The position numbers and the translations under genes are program-made. Under the pieces are notes generated by a model, which saw nothing but the letters and a program-made list of their open reading frames with translations, was not told the DNA's origin and searched no databases. Positions 57,491-64,000 of a stretch of 64,000 nt of DNA are shown here, piece by piece. The DNA is from Thiomicrorhabdus arctica DSM 13458 (GTDB lineage Bacteria > Pseudomonadota > Gammaproteobacteria > Thiomicrospirales > Thiomicrospiraceae), in assembly GCF_000381085.1 (NCBI RefSeq), contig NZ_KB905899.1, forward strand, positions 434,001 to 498,000, written 5' to 3'. Positions within the stretch are counted from its first letter, which is position 1, and each line of letters starts with the position of its first letter.

Positions 57491-58696
57491 TTATTTTTCT
57501 GGGATGAGCCTAATTTTATTCTGTTCTATATTAAGTGAGGTTAAACCTTTTTTAATTGATATTAAGTCTTTACCTATCAGTTGATTACGCCAACCTTTTA
57601 AGAAAGATTCCGCACTGTTTTCCAGGCGCAGTAGAGTGAGTATATCATTGCGATTGATTAAGGATGGTAGGTTTAAACGGTAGTCTATCGCCACTTGTTG
57701 AGCGTAGGCCATACACAGCTGTATGAATGCTTCTTCTTGCAGGGTTGGGCTGGCTACTTTAGGCGCAGGTTTTGGCCATTCATCCGGTGATTGCTGAAAC
57801 ACTTCATCAATTAATTCAACCCAGTGTGCTCCATGGACTTTCACTGAAGAAGATTTAATCTGCGGCACTTTGTAAAGTGCCTCCATCGTAATGGGAGGGC
57901 GTTTAGCAATATGCGTAATCACGTCATCATCCATAACCCATTTCTTCGGTTGGTTTTGTCTCATGGCAAAATTTTCGCGCCATGTTGCAAGGGTATTAAC
58001 GATTGCCAATTGTTTGGCTTTAAAGGCCTTGATGCCTTTAACTTTTGCACCGGCATTTTCTGGATCTGGCGTATACAGTGTTTTATCTAATAGTGCGGCA
58101 CAGTCTTGAGTAACCGCTTCAATTTCATCTGGGGTTAGAGATTTTAAACACTGTTCATAAAGTGGCGAAAGGTAACGGACATCATCTAAAGCATATTCAA
58201 TCTGTTCAGGCGTCAAAGGGCGATGATGCCAATTAGTGCGTGTTTGGCTTTTATCGATAATGACGCCTAACTCTTCTTTAATGACGCGAGCGAATCCAGC
58301 CATTTCACCATGTTTTAAAAACAGCGCGGCGAGTTGAGTATCGAAAATAGAGACCGGCATTTTGTCTTCAAGTTGGTACAATACTTCGATGTCTTGGCGT
58401 GCGGAATGGAATACTTTAAGGGTGTTCGGATCGGTCAGTAACGCCGTCAAAGCACGCAGAGGGTTCGTTCCGCTGGTGACATCGGCTGATTGCGTGATCA
58501 ATATTGGATCAATAATCGCCATTTGTCCCAAGCAGTCTTGAATTTGAACTAAACTAAGTTCAGCAAAATAGGTATCCACTCTGACAAATTCAGTGTCGAT
58601 AGCCACCCAAGAAATATCAGGGTTATCGATAATTTGCTGACAATAGTGGTGCAGTTGGAATTCGGTTTCTACCGATATATAAGCATTCTTTTTCAT
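57491..58696 (-). CDS. rnd: ribonuclease D
   Basis: A 401-aa 3'-5' exoribonuclease trimming tRNA and other stable RNAs. DEDD exonuclease domain with WVAIDTEFVRVDTYFAELSLVQIQ (Asp-x-Glu), VFHSARQDIEVL and YALDDVRYLSPLYEQ (Tyr of DEDDy). HRDC-type helical domains follow (~215-295 and ~320-395). Transcribed divergently from mpl. Confidence 0.93.
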   Translation of the reverse strand: MKKNAYISVETEFQLHHYCQQIIDNPDISWVAIDTEFVRVDTYFAELSLVQIQDCLGQMAIIDPILITQSADVTSGTNPLRALTALLTDPNTLKVFHSARQDIEVLYQLEDKMPVSIFDTQLAALFLKHGEMAGFARVIKEELGVIIDKSQTRTNWHHRPLTPEQIEYALDDVRYLSPLYEQCLKSLTPDEIEAVTQDCAALLDKTLYTPDPENAGAKVKGIKAFKAKQLAIVNTLATWRENFAMRQNQPKKWVMDDDVITHIAKRPPITMEALYKVPQIKSSSVKVHGAHWVELIDEVFQQSPDEWPKPAPKVASPTLQEEAFIQLCMAYAQQVAIDYRLNLPSLINRNDILTLLRLENSAESFLKGWRNQLIGKDLISIKKGLTSLNIEQNKIRLIPEK

Positions 58697-58743
58697 AGTG
58701 AGAGAGTGTAAGAGAGTGACGTAAGTTGAGCAAGGATAATTGC

Positions 58744-60126
58744 GTGAAAGTAGAGAAAATTCATATATTAGGTATCGCAGGCACGTTTATGGGGGGAATT
58801 GCCCAAATTGCTAAAGCGATGGGCCACCAAGTATCTGGCTCAGATAAAGCCATTTATCCGCCGATGAGTAGTCAATTAGAGCAAGCGGGCATCGCCGTTT
58901 CTAATGATGATGACATCTCCTTTTTGAAAGATTCACCTGATTCGGTGGTCATTGGTAACGCCAAAAGTCGCGGGCATGTGGCCGTCGAGGCGACGCTTAA
59001 TACACTGCAAGCTTATACCTCTGGTCCACAATGGTTAGCAGAGCATGTTTTGCATGATCGCTGGGTGGTTGCTGTGGCTGGAACCCATGGTAAGACGTCT
59101 ACCGCATCCATGGTGGCCTGGTTACTGGAATATGCTAACTTAAATCCTGGTTTTCTGATTGGTGGCGTGCCAGAAAATTTTGGTGTGTCAGCACGTTTAG
59201 GCGATTCGCCTTTTTTTGTGGTCGAAGCGGATGAATATGACACGGCTTTCTTTGATAAACGCTCTAAATTTGTCCACTATCATCCAAGAACATGTGTGTT
59301 AAATAATCTAGAGTTTGACCATGCGGATATTTTTGATTCGGTTAAAGATATTCAAAAACAGTTTCATCACTTAGTGCGTACCGTGCCAGGCAATGGTTTG
59401 ATTGTGATGCCAACTGATGAGCCTTATCTAGACGAAGTCATTGCTTTAGGATGTTGGACGCCAATCGAAAAACAAGGTTCTGCAGGCGAGTGGAGTTATA
59501 AACTTTATGCCCAAGACGGTTCAGAGTTTGAGGTGATGTATAAAGGTCATTGCCTAGGGCGTGTAAAATGGACTTTGACCGGATTGCATAATGTGCGTAA
59601 TGCCCTGAGTGCCATTGCGGCCGCAGTGCATTGTGGTGTACTGGCACGTTTTGCGGTTGAGGGGTTGTCTGAATTTAAAGGTATTCGTCGCAGAATGACG
59701 TTGATTGGAGAAGTGAAGGGCATTAAAGTTTTTGATGACTTTGCCCATCATCCAACCGCGATTGAAACTACGTTGCAAGGGGCGAGAAAGCAGCTGCAAC
59801 ATGCCCAAACAAATCGGGCCAGCCCAAGTCGGTTAATTGCAGTATTTGAACCCCGTTCAAATACAATGCGAATGGGCATTCATAAAGCGACGTTGCCATT
59901 AGCTTTCAAAGAAGCCGATGTTGTTTATGCTTTTATTGATGACGATTGGAATTGGCCATTACCAATAGAAGAGTTTACACAAACCGTCATTGTGAAAAAT
60001 AGCTATGAAGCTCTACTGGAACAGTTAGTGAATGATTTACAGACAGGAGATACCGTTGTGATTATGAGTAACGGCAGTTTTGGCGGAATTCATCAAAAAC
60101 TGTTCGAAGCTTTAAAGGTGAGGTAA
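58744..60126 (+). CDS. mpl: UDP-MurNAc:L-alanyl-gamma-D-glutamyl-meso-DAP ligase Mpl
   Basis: A 460-aa cytosolic ligase recycling murein tripeptide onto UDP-MurNAc. Rossmann start HILGIAGTFMGGIAQIAKAMGHQVSGSD, ATP loop AGTHGKTSTASM, EADEYDTAFFDKRSKFVHYHP and the C-terminal FDDFAHHPTAI and AVFEPRSNTMRMG. GTG 58744 is chosen because AAGGA lies 8 bases before it; a TTG at 58726 would add 6 residues absent in the family. A 27-codon open frame follows 7 bases after the stop. Confidence 0.93.
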   Translation: MKVEKIHILGIAGTFMGGIAQIAKAMGHQVSGSDKAIYPPMSSQLEQAGIAVSNDDDISFLKDSPDSVVIGNAKSRGHVAVEATLNTLQAYTSGPQWLAEHVLHDRWVVAVAGTHGKTSTASMVAWLLEYANLNPGFLIGGVPENFGVSARLGDSPFFVVEADEYDTAFFDKRSKFVHYHPRTCVLNNLEFDHADIFDSVKDIQKQFHHLVRTVPGNGLIVMPTDEPYLDEVIALGCWTPIEKQGSAGEWSYKLYAQDGSEFEVMYKGHCLGRVKWTLTGLHNVRNALSAIAAAVHCGVLARFAVEGLSEFKGIRRRMTLIGEVKGIKVFDDFAHHPTAIETTLQGARKQLQHAQTNRASPSRLIAVFEPRSNTMRMGIHKATLPLAFKEADVVYAFIDDDWNWPLPIEEFTQTVIVKNSYEALLEQLVNDLQTGDTVVIMSNGSFGGIHQKLFEALKVR

Positions 60127-60133
60127 CCGTTTT

Positions 60134-60217
60134 ATGGTTTGGGTACTTTTGGAACTACTGATATTAGTGGTCATTGTGGGTTGGGTTGTTTGGATGATTC
60201 GACCTTCAAAAAAGTGA
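60134..60217 (+). CDS. candidate 27-aa single-helix membrane protein
   Basis: ATG at 60134, seven bases after the mpl stop, opens a 27-codon frame: MVWVLLELLILVVIVGW, then VVWMIRPSKK. It is one hydrophobic helix followed by a basic tail, which fits the positive-inside rule. GAGG at the end of mpl gives a possible coupled ribosome binding site. No family recognised; small size means it could be chance. Confidence 0.4.
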   Translation: MVWVLLELLILVVIVGWVVWMIRPSKK

Positions 60218-60288
60218 TCTGTTTCTTATAAAATATCTTAAGACATAGATATATTATTGTAGATTAGGCGTTTCGACGGTGGCTTTGT

Positions 60289-60849
60289 TTATAAGTCTTT
60301 TAAGGAAAACTCTGAAATTTGAAGTGGTTTATCCGGTCGGTAAGCTTTAATGAGTCCATCTGACCAGCATTGAGCGCGTGTAGGAAGGCCATTTTTCAGA
60401 TAGCTTTGTATTTGCCGTAATACAGCTTGTTGAAACTCTGGTGTTGGACCATCGCAATCGCCGTTTAGATTGTCGGCACTGAAGTGAAATTTAAATCCGG
60501 CTGAGCGTGAAAAAATCCATTCAAGTGCTTGAGGTTTAACTTCAACTTTTTCAAACTCAGTTTGCTGTTCTGCTGTTCGACCGTCTGGCTGATACCAATA
60601 GCCAAAATCCTCCAATAAACGTCTCTCCATGCCTGCGACACACCAATGACTAATCTCATGTAAGGCACTGGCAAAAAAGCCGTGTGCAAAGATAATTCGA
60701 TGATGCGGGTGATTCTCATCGGCAGGCAAATAGAGCGGTTCACCTTTACCCCGTACCAGTTCAGTTTTATAGGTGTCCATAAAGGTCTGATTAAATAAAC
60801 TGACAATGGTTTCGGCATTCTGTTGCATAAATGGTTGCATAAATTGCAC
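60289..60849 (-). CDS. epmC: elongation factor P hydroxylase EpmC
   Basis: A 186-aa enzyme that hydroxylates the modified lysine of EF-P (YfcM/EpmC). Family core HHRIIFAHGFFASALHEISHWCVAGMERRLLEDFGYWYQPDGR, with the HExxH-like HEISHW metal site, then QTEFEKVEVKPQALEWIFSRSAGFKFHFSADNL. Its presence implies EpmA/EpmB and lysylated EF-P in this organism; those genes are not in the window. Confidence 0.93.
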   Translation of the reverse strand: MQFMQPFMQQNAETIVSLFNQTFMDTYKTELVRGKGEPLYLPADENHPHHRIIFAHGFFASALHEISHWCVAGMERRLLEDFGYWYQPDGRTAEQQTEFEKVEVKPQALEWIFSRSAGFKFHFSADNLNGDCDGPTPEFQQAVLRQIQSYLKNGLPTRAQCWSDGLIKAYRPDKPLQISEFSLKDL

Positions 60850-60906
60850 TATCGATTTTCTGAGAAAGGGATAAAAGCCTCGTCAAACTGATGGAAAATT
60901 GGTTTG

Positions 60907-60918
60907 ACCAGGCCTGGG
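60907..60918. repeat. dispersed palindrome copy 12 (one mismatch)
   Basis: ACCAGGCCTGGG differs from the core in the last base. It lies in the 84-bp gap between hemL and epmC, 16 bases after the hemL stop codon (TTTGACC before it, as in copies 5 and 7). Confidence 0.85.
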
Positions 60919-60933
60919 CAGATTGTTTTGATT

Positions 60934-62214
60934 TTAAAGGGTCGCCATTACCTTACGTGCAGCGGCAATGGTATTATCAATATCGGCATCGGTATGCTGT
61001 GAAGAGACAAAACCGGCTTCATAAGCTGAGGGTGCAAGATAAACACCTTCGTCCAACATCCCATGATAGAAGGCTTTAAAGTGCTCCAAATTACCCTTAG
61101 CGACTTGGGAAAAACGGCTGATATTCTTCTCTTCCGAAAAGAATAACCCAAACATACCACCCACTTGATTGGTGGTGAAGGGAATGCCTAACTCATCTGC
61201 AACGGCTTGCATACCAGTCGTTAAACGCTTGGCTTTTGTATCTAGGTTTTCAAAGAATCCAGCTTGTTTAATCAGGTTTAAAGTCATTAAGCCAGCAGCC
61301 ATTGCGATTGGATTACCCGATAAGGTTCCTGCTTGATAGACCGGTCCTAATGGGGCGATGTGTTGCATAATCTCACGCTTGCCACCGAAAGAGGCGAGCG
61401 GCATACCGCCACCAATGACTTTACCAAAGGTCGTCAGGTCAGGAGTAATGTTGTAAAGCCCCTGTGCGCCTTGCAGACCTGCACGGAAACCACACATAAC
61501 TTCATCAAAAATCAGCACTGCACCACTTGCATCACAGACCTCACGAAGGGTTTCTAAAAAGCCAGGCTCTGGTGGGATACAGTTCATATTACCGGCAATC
61601 GGTTCAACAATAATACAGGCTATTTGTTCACCCACTTCAGCAAAGACTTTGCGCACTTCCTCAGCATCATTGTGCGTTAAAGTAAGTGTTAATTCAGCGA
61701 GGCTGTCTGGAACGCCTGGTGAAGAAGGCACACCTAATGTCAATGCCCCTGAACCCGCTTTGACTAATAAAGAGTCAGAGTGACCGTGATAACACCCTTC
61801 GAATTTAACAATTTTGTCCCGTCCGGTATAGCCTCGCGCCAACCGAATCGCTGTCATGGTGGCCTCAGTACCAGAACTCACCATACGAACCATGTCCATT
61901 GAAGGTATCAGTTCACAGACCAAATCCGCCATTTCCGTTTCAAGTGCTGTTGGTGCTCCGAAGCTTAAACCTTTTTCGGCTTGTTGTTGCACGGCTTTAA
62001 CCACGTCTGGATGAGCGTGCCCTAAGATGGCTGGCCCCCAAGATGCGACATAATCGATATACACTTTATCATCCACATCGGTTAAATATGCGCCTTTAGC
62101 GGTTTTAAAGAAAACAGGATCTCCACCTACGCCTTTAAAAGCTCTAACAGGTGAGTTTACGCCACCTGGAATGTGTTGTTGTGCCGCTTCAAATAGGTCG
62201 TGAGATTTGCTCAT
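60934..62214 (-). CDS. hemL: glutamate-1-semialdehyde 2,1-aminomutase HemL
   Basis: A 426-aa PLP enzyme giving 5-aminolevulinate in the C5 haem pathway. [33 protein letters not shown] at the start, [32 protein letters not shown] and the PLP lysine in [18 protein letters not shown]. Normal length. Followed on the minus strand by palindrome copy 12 and epmC. Confidence 0.97.
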   Translation of the reverse strand: MSKSHDLFEAAQQHIPGGVNSPVRAFKGVGGDPVFFKTAKGAYLTDVDDKVYIDYVASWGPAILGHAHPDVVKAVQQQAEKGLSFGAPTALETEMADLVCELIPSMDMVRMVSSGTEATMTAIRLARGYTGRDKIVKFEGCYHGHSDSLLVKAGSGALTLGVPSSPGVPDSLAELTLTLTHNDAEEVRKVFAEVGEQIACIIVEPIAGNMNCIPPEPGFLETLREVCDASGAVLIFDEVMCGFRAGLQGAQGLYNITPDLTTFGKVIGGGMPLASFGGKREIMQHIAPLGPVYQAGTLSGNPIAMAAGLMTLNLIKQAGFFENLDTKAKRLTTGMQAVADELGIPFTTNQVGGMFGLFFSEEKNISRFSQVAKGNLEHFKAFYHGMLDEGVYLAPSAYEAGFVSSQHTDADIDNTIAAARKVMATL

Positions 62215-62308
62215 GTGAATTCCTTTTAATCTGCAAGTTTGTTTAGGAGTGAAATAGTAAAACCGAATTATACCGTGAATTTGTTGTTAAATCATTGCCG
62301 AATCACCG

Positions 62309-62339
62309 CGGATTAAGGCCGGATTAAGGCCGGATTGAG
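62309..62339. repeat. short tandem repeat
   Basis: GCGGATTAAGG, CCGGATTAAGG and CCGGATTGAG are nearly three tandem copies of an 11-base unit between thiE and hemL. Confidence 0.7.
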
Positions 62340-62376
62340 TCTGAGGTCTTAGTGATAAGAATACAGATATGATTAT

Positions 62377-63018
62377 TTAAAATTGTTGGCTGATAGCATG
62401 TGCCGCAGCTTTTATATCCGCTTGGCCAAAAACACCTTGAATGACCGCGAGGGAATCTACGCCTGCATCGATGAGTTGTTTGGCATTTATTTGGTTTATT
62501 CCGCCAATAGCGACAATGGGAATTCTGAGGTTTTTCTTGGCTTGAATTAAGGTTTGAATACCGGCTTGTGGTGCATTAGGTTTTGTCAACGAGGGGAAAA
62601 AACATCCAAATGCGACATAATCAGCACCCAAATTTTGCATCTGTTGAGCGCGTCGTAAATCATTGTAGCAAGTGACTCCTATAATGGCATCAGCGCCAAG
62701 AATATCACGTGCAGTTTTCATATCTTCGTCATTTTTACCAAGATGTACCCCATGTGCTTGAGATTGTTTTGCAAGTTGAATATCGTCATTAATAATCAAC
62801 CAGGCCTGGTGATTTTCGCACAGAGTTTTCAGTTGCTTAGCTAAGCTGAGTTGTAGCTCATAAGCCGAGTGTTTATCACGGAACTGGACAATCCTCGCTC
62901 CGCCTTCTAATGCCAAGGAGACATCTGAGATTAACGTTTCTGGGGTTGAGCAACTCGGATCGGTAATGACGTATAGACCTTGAATGGTTTTATGCGTCAG
63001 GGGTAATGAGTAATCCAT
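62377..63018 (-). CDS. thiE: thiamine-phosphate synthase ThiE
   Basis: A 213-aa TIM-barrel enzyme joining HMP-PP and thiazole phosphate. IVQFRDKHSAYE (~41), WLIINDDIQLAKQSQAHGVHLGKNDED, IIGVTCYND, DYVAFGCFFPSLTKPNA, IVAIGGINQINAKQLIDAGVDSLAVIQGVF. The minus-strand codons for HQAWL contain a complete copy of the dispersed palindrome. No TPP riboswitch seen in the short upstream gap. Confidence 0.93.
   Translation of the reverse strand: MDYSLPLTHKTIQGLYVITDPSCSTPETLISDVSLALEGGARIVQFRDKHSAYELQLSLAKQLKTLCENHQAWLIINDDIQLAKQSQAHGVHLGKNDEDMKTARDILGADAIIGVTCYNDLRRAQQMQNLGADYVAFGCFFPSLTKPNAPQAGIQTLIQAKKNLRIPIVAIGGINQINAKQLIDAGVDSLAVIQGVFGQADIKAAAHAISQQF
62799..62810. repeat. dispersed palindrome copy 13, inside thiE
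   Basis: Exact core ACCAGGCCTGGT, the only copy found inside a coding sequence. It encodes the end of ENHQAWLIIND. Confidence 0.9.
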
Positions 63019-63125
63019 GAGTAAGGTGCTATCTTATTGTTTAAGGAGGACTGTATTAAAAAAACGAGAGTGAGCACATTATTGAGTACTCACCATCAAT
63101 ATGGTCGAAGGAGTCAGTGACTGAA

Positions 63126-63629
63126 TTAAAGTTGTGGACTCATTTGTTTAATGCGCTTTGCGACTAGGTCGAAATGAACTTCACCAATCTGTTTGTAAAC
63201 AATTTTACCGTTCGGTGCAATTAAGAAGCTGGTCGGGGTCAGTAAAATATTACCAAATGCCTTTGCGATCGCACCGTCTGTATCCATTTTAAAGATGAAT
63301 GGGTAGGGGTTATTTTGAATGAAGCTTTGCACCTGACTCACAGGATCATAATTCATAGAAATAGCCACTAATTCAAAGCGATCGCCCAAGGCTAATTTCA
63401 TTTTTGCCAACTCCGGCATCTCTTTAATGCAACCAGGACAAGAGGTTGCCCAGAAGTTCACTAGAATCGGTTTCATCGGCTTGCTGAGGTTAATGCTTTG
63501 ACCTTGTTCCGTTTCAATCGTAATGTTAGGGCCCTTGCCTAAGCCATCTGCAAATACCGTAAAATAAAGTAAAGTGGCTAGTAGGCCAATGACTAATACC
63601 GCAAAGATTTTTCCACCAATATTTTGCAT
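63126..63629 (-). CDS. TlpA-family membrane-anchored thioredoxin
   Basis: A 167-aa periplasmic thiol-disulfide protein tethered by one N-terminal helix (IFAVLVIGLLATLLYFTVFA). Thioredoxin fold with WATSCPGCIKEMPEL (CPGC active site, ~60-64), LVAISMNYDPV and the cis-Pro segment LLTPTSFLIAPNGKIV. Probably a reductant for cytochrome c maturation or another periplasmic target. Alone between thiE and rpiA. Confidence 0.9.
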   Translation of the reverse strand: MQNIGGKIFAVLVIGLLATLLYFTVFADGLGKGPNITIETEQGQSINLSKPMKPILVNFWATSCPGCIKEMPELAKMKLALGDRFELVAISMNYDPVSQVQSFIQNNPYPFIFKMDTDGAIAKAFGNILLTPTSFLIAPNGKIVYKQIGEVHFDLVAKRIKQMSPQL

Positions 63630-63664
63630 AATTCAGGGCTCTTCTTGTTTTGAAAAAAAATAAA

Positions 63665-63690
63665 AAAGGGTCATTTGTTCATGACCCTTT
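63665..63690. terminator. terminator of rpiA
   Basis: AAAGGGTCAT (63665-63674) and ATGACCCTTT (63681-63690) form a perfect ten-pair stem with a 6-base loop. On the minus strand it is followed by a long T-run (A-rich at 63650-63667). Confidence 0.92.
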
Positions 63691-63723
63691 AAAAACGCTA
63701 ACAGAGCTTGTTTGTAGCGTGGA

Positions 63724-64000
63724 TTATTTAGCCGTTAGTGTTTCAACGCCATTGGCGGTTCCACATAGGAATATATCTGCGGGACGAGCAGCAAACAAAC
63801 CATTTGTAACAACACCCACAATACTGTTTAATTCGTTTTCCATCGCAACAGGGTCAACTATCTCTAAGCGGTGAACGTCTAAAATTAGATTACCATTGTC
63901 CGTGGTGAATCCTTCGCGGAGAACGGGCTCACCGCGAAAACGCTTTACGATTTCACGCGCAACATAACTGCGTGCCATTGGAATGACTTCGACGGGCAAT
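63724..64000 (-). CDS. rpiA: ribose-5-phosphate isomerase A, C-terminal part
   Basis: The last ~91 residues of RpiA, continuing beyond the right edge. [79 protein letters not shown] are the conserved C-terminal segments. It interconverts ribose 5-phosphate and ribulose 5-phosphate in the pentose phosphate and Calvin cycles. Confidence 0.93.
   Translation of the reverse strand, partial: LPVEVIPMARSYVAREIVKRFRGEPVLREGFTTDNGNLILDVHRLEIVDPVAMENELNSIVGVVTNGLFAARPADIFLCGTANGVETLTAK

Noticed and set aside
1868-62810. The palindrome as a DNA uptake sequence like those of Neisseria or Haemophilus
   Set aside because: Uptake sequences are directional, denser (about one per kb) and common in genes; this one is self-complementary, sparse and intergenic. 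Not excluded, but not favoured.

Overview
The window is a mostly housekeeping stretch of a gammaproteobacterial chromosome (A+T-rich for most of its length). A sulfur-oxidising member of the Thiomicrospira / Hydrogenovibrio / Thiomicrorhabdus group is my best guess. This is inferred from a TsdA-type thiosulfate/tetrathionate cytochrome, a pyrophosphate-type phosphofructokinase, abundant c-di-GMP and redox signalling genes, and general protein resemblance. No rRNA, tRNA or CRISPR array was found.

Layout. 1-5.4 kb is accessory DNA: the tail of a G+C-rich MHS-family transporter, decayed IS3-family remnants, a small protein and a very A+T-rich two-gene nuclease/helicase module resembling Hachiman (HamAB) anti-phage defence. 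5.6-10.5 kb carries nfsB and a LysR regulator divergent from a DJ-1/PfpI-yqhD-curA operon for reactive carbonyls. 10.6-12.6 kb is a Fur-box-preceded iron operon (cupredoxin, FTR1 permease, outer-membrane protein). 12.9-17.3 kb is a sulfur locus: tsdA, a divergent membrane regulator that joins a TtrS-like periplasmic sensor to a LuxR helix-turn-helix, and an orphan binding protein. 17.6-24.2 kb holds an Aer-like chemoreceptor, a GFA gene followed by a 60-bp attC-like site (a probable lone integron cassette), an oxidoreductase and an RsbQ/PAS-GGDEF pair. 24.3-31 kb has rhlE, fdxA, a flavoprotein, ytoQ, a porin and rluA. 31.3-37.4 kb includes a TIGR03790 protein, a Card1-like CARF/PD-(D/E)XK nuclease behind a 7TM-GGDEF gene, an RNase HI with a hybrid-binding domain and a lipoprotein. 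37.6-45.4 kb has an ABC/HlyD export operon, a PEP-CTERM protein, a minimal LapA-like protein and a host-attachment-family protein. 45.4-50 kb has PhnA, a J-domain protein and clpSA. 50.3-55.8 kb has a response regulator coupled to a giant hybrid kinase/EAL gene broken by one in-frame TAA. 56-64 kb has pfp, rnd, mpl, epmC, hemL, thiE, a TlpA thioredoxin and the end of rpiA.

The most striking unexplained signal is a dispersed 12-bp perfect palindrome, ACCAGGCCTGGT. It occurs 11 times exactly and twice with one mismatch, nearly always between genes and often beside or inside terminators. The expected count by chance in 64 kb is about 0.004. The second is the sensor-LuxR fusion beside tsdA, which looks like a one-protein substitute for the TtrS/TtrR two-component system.
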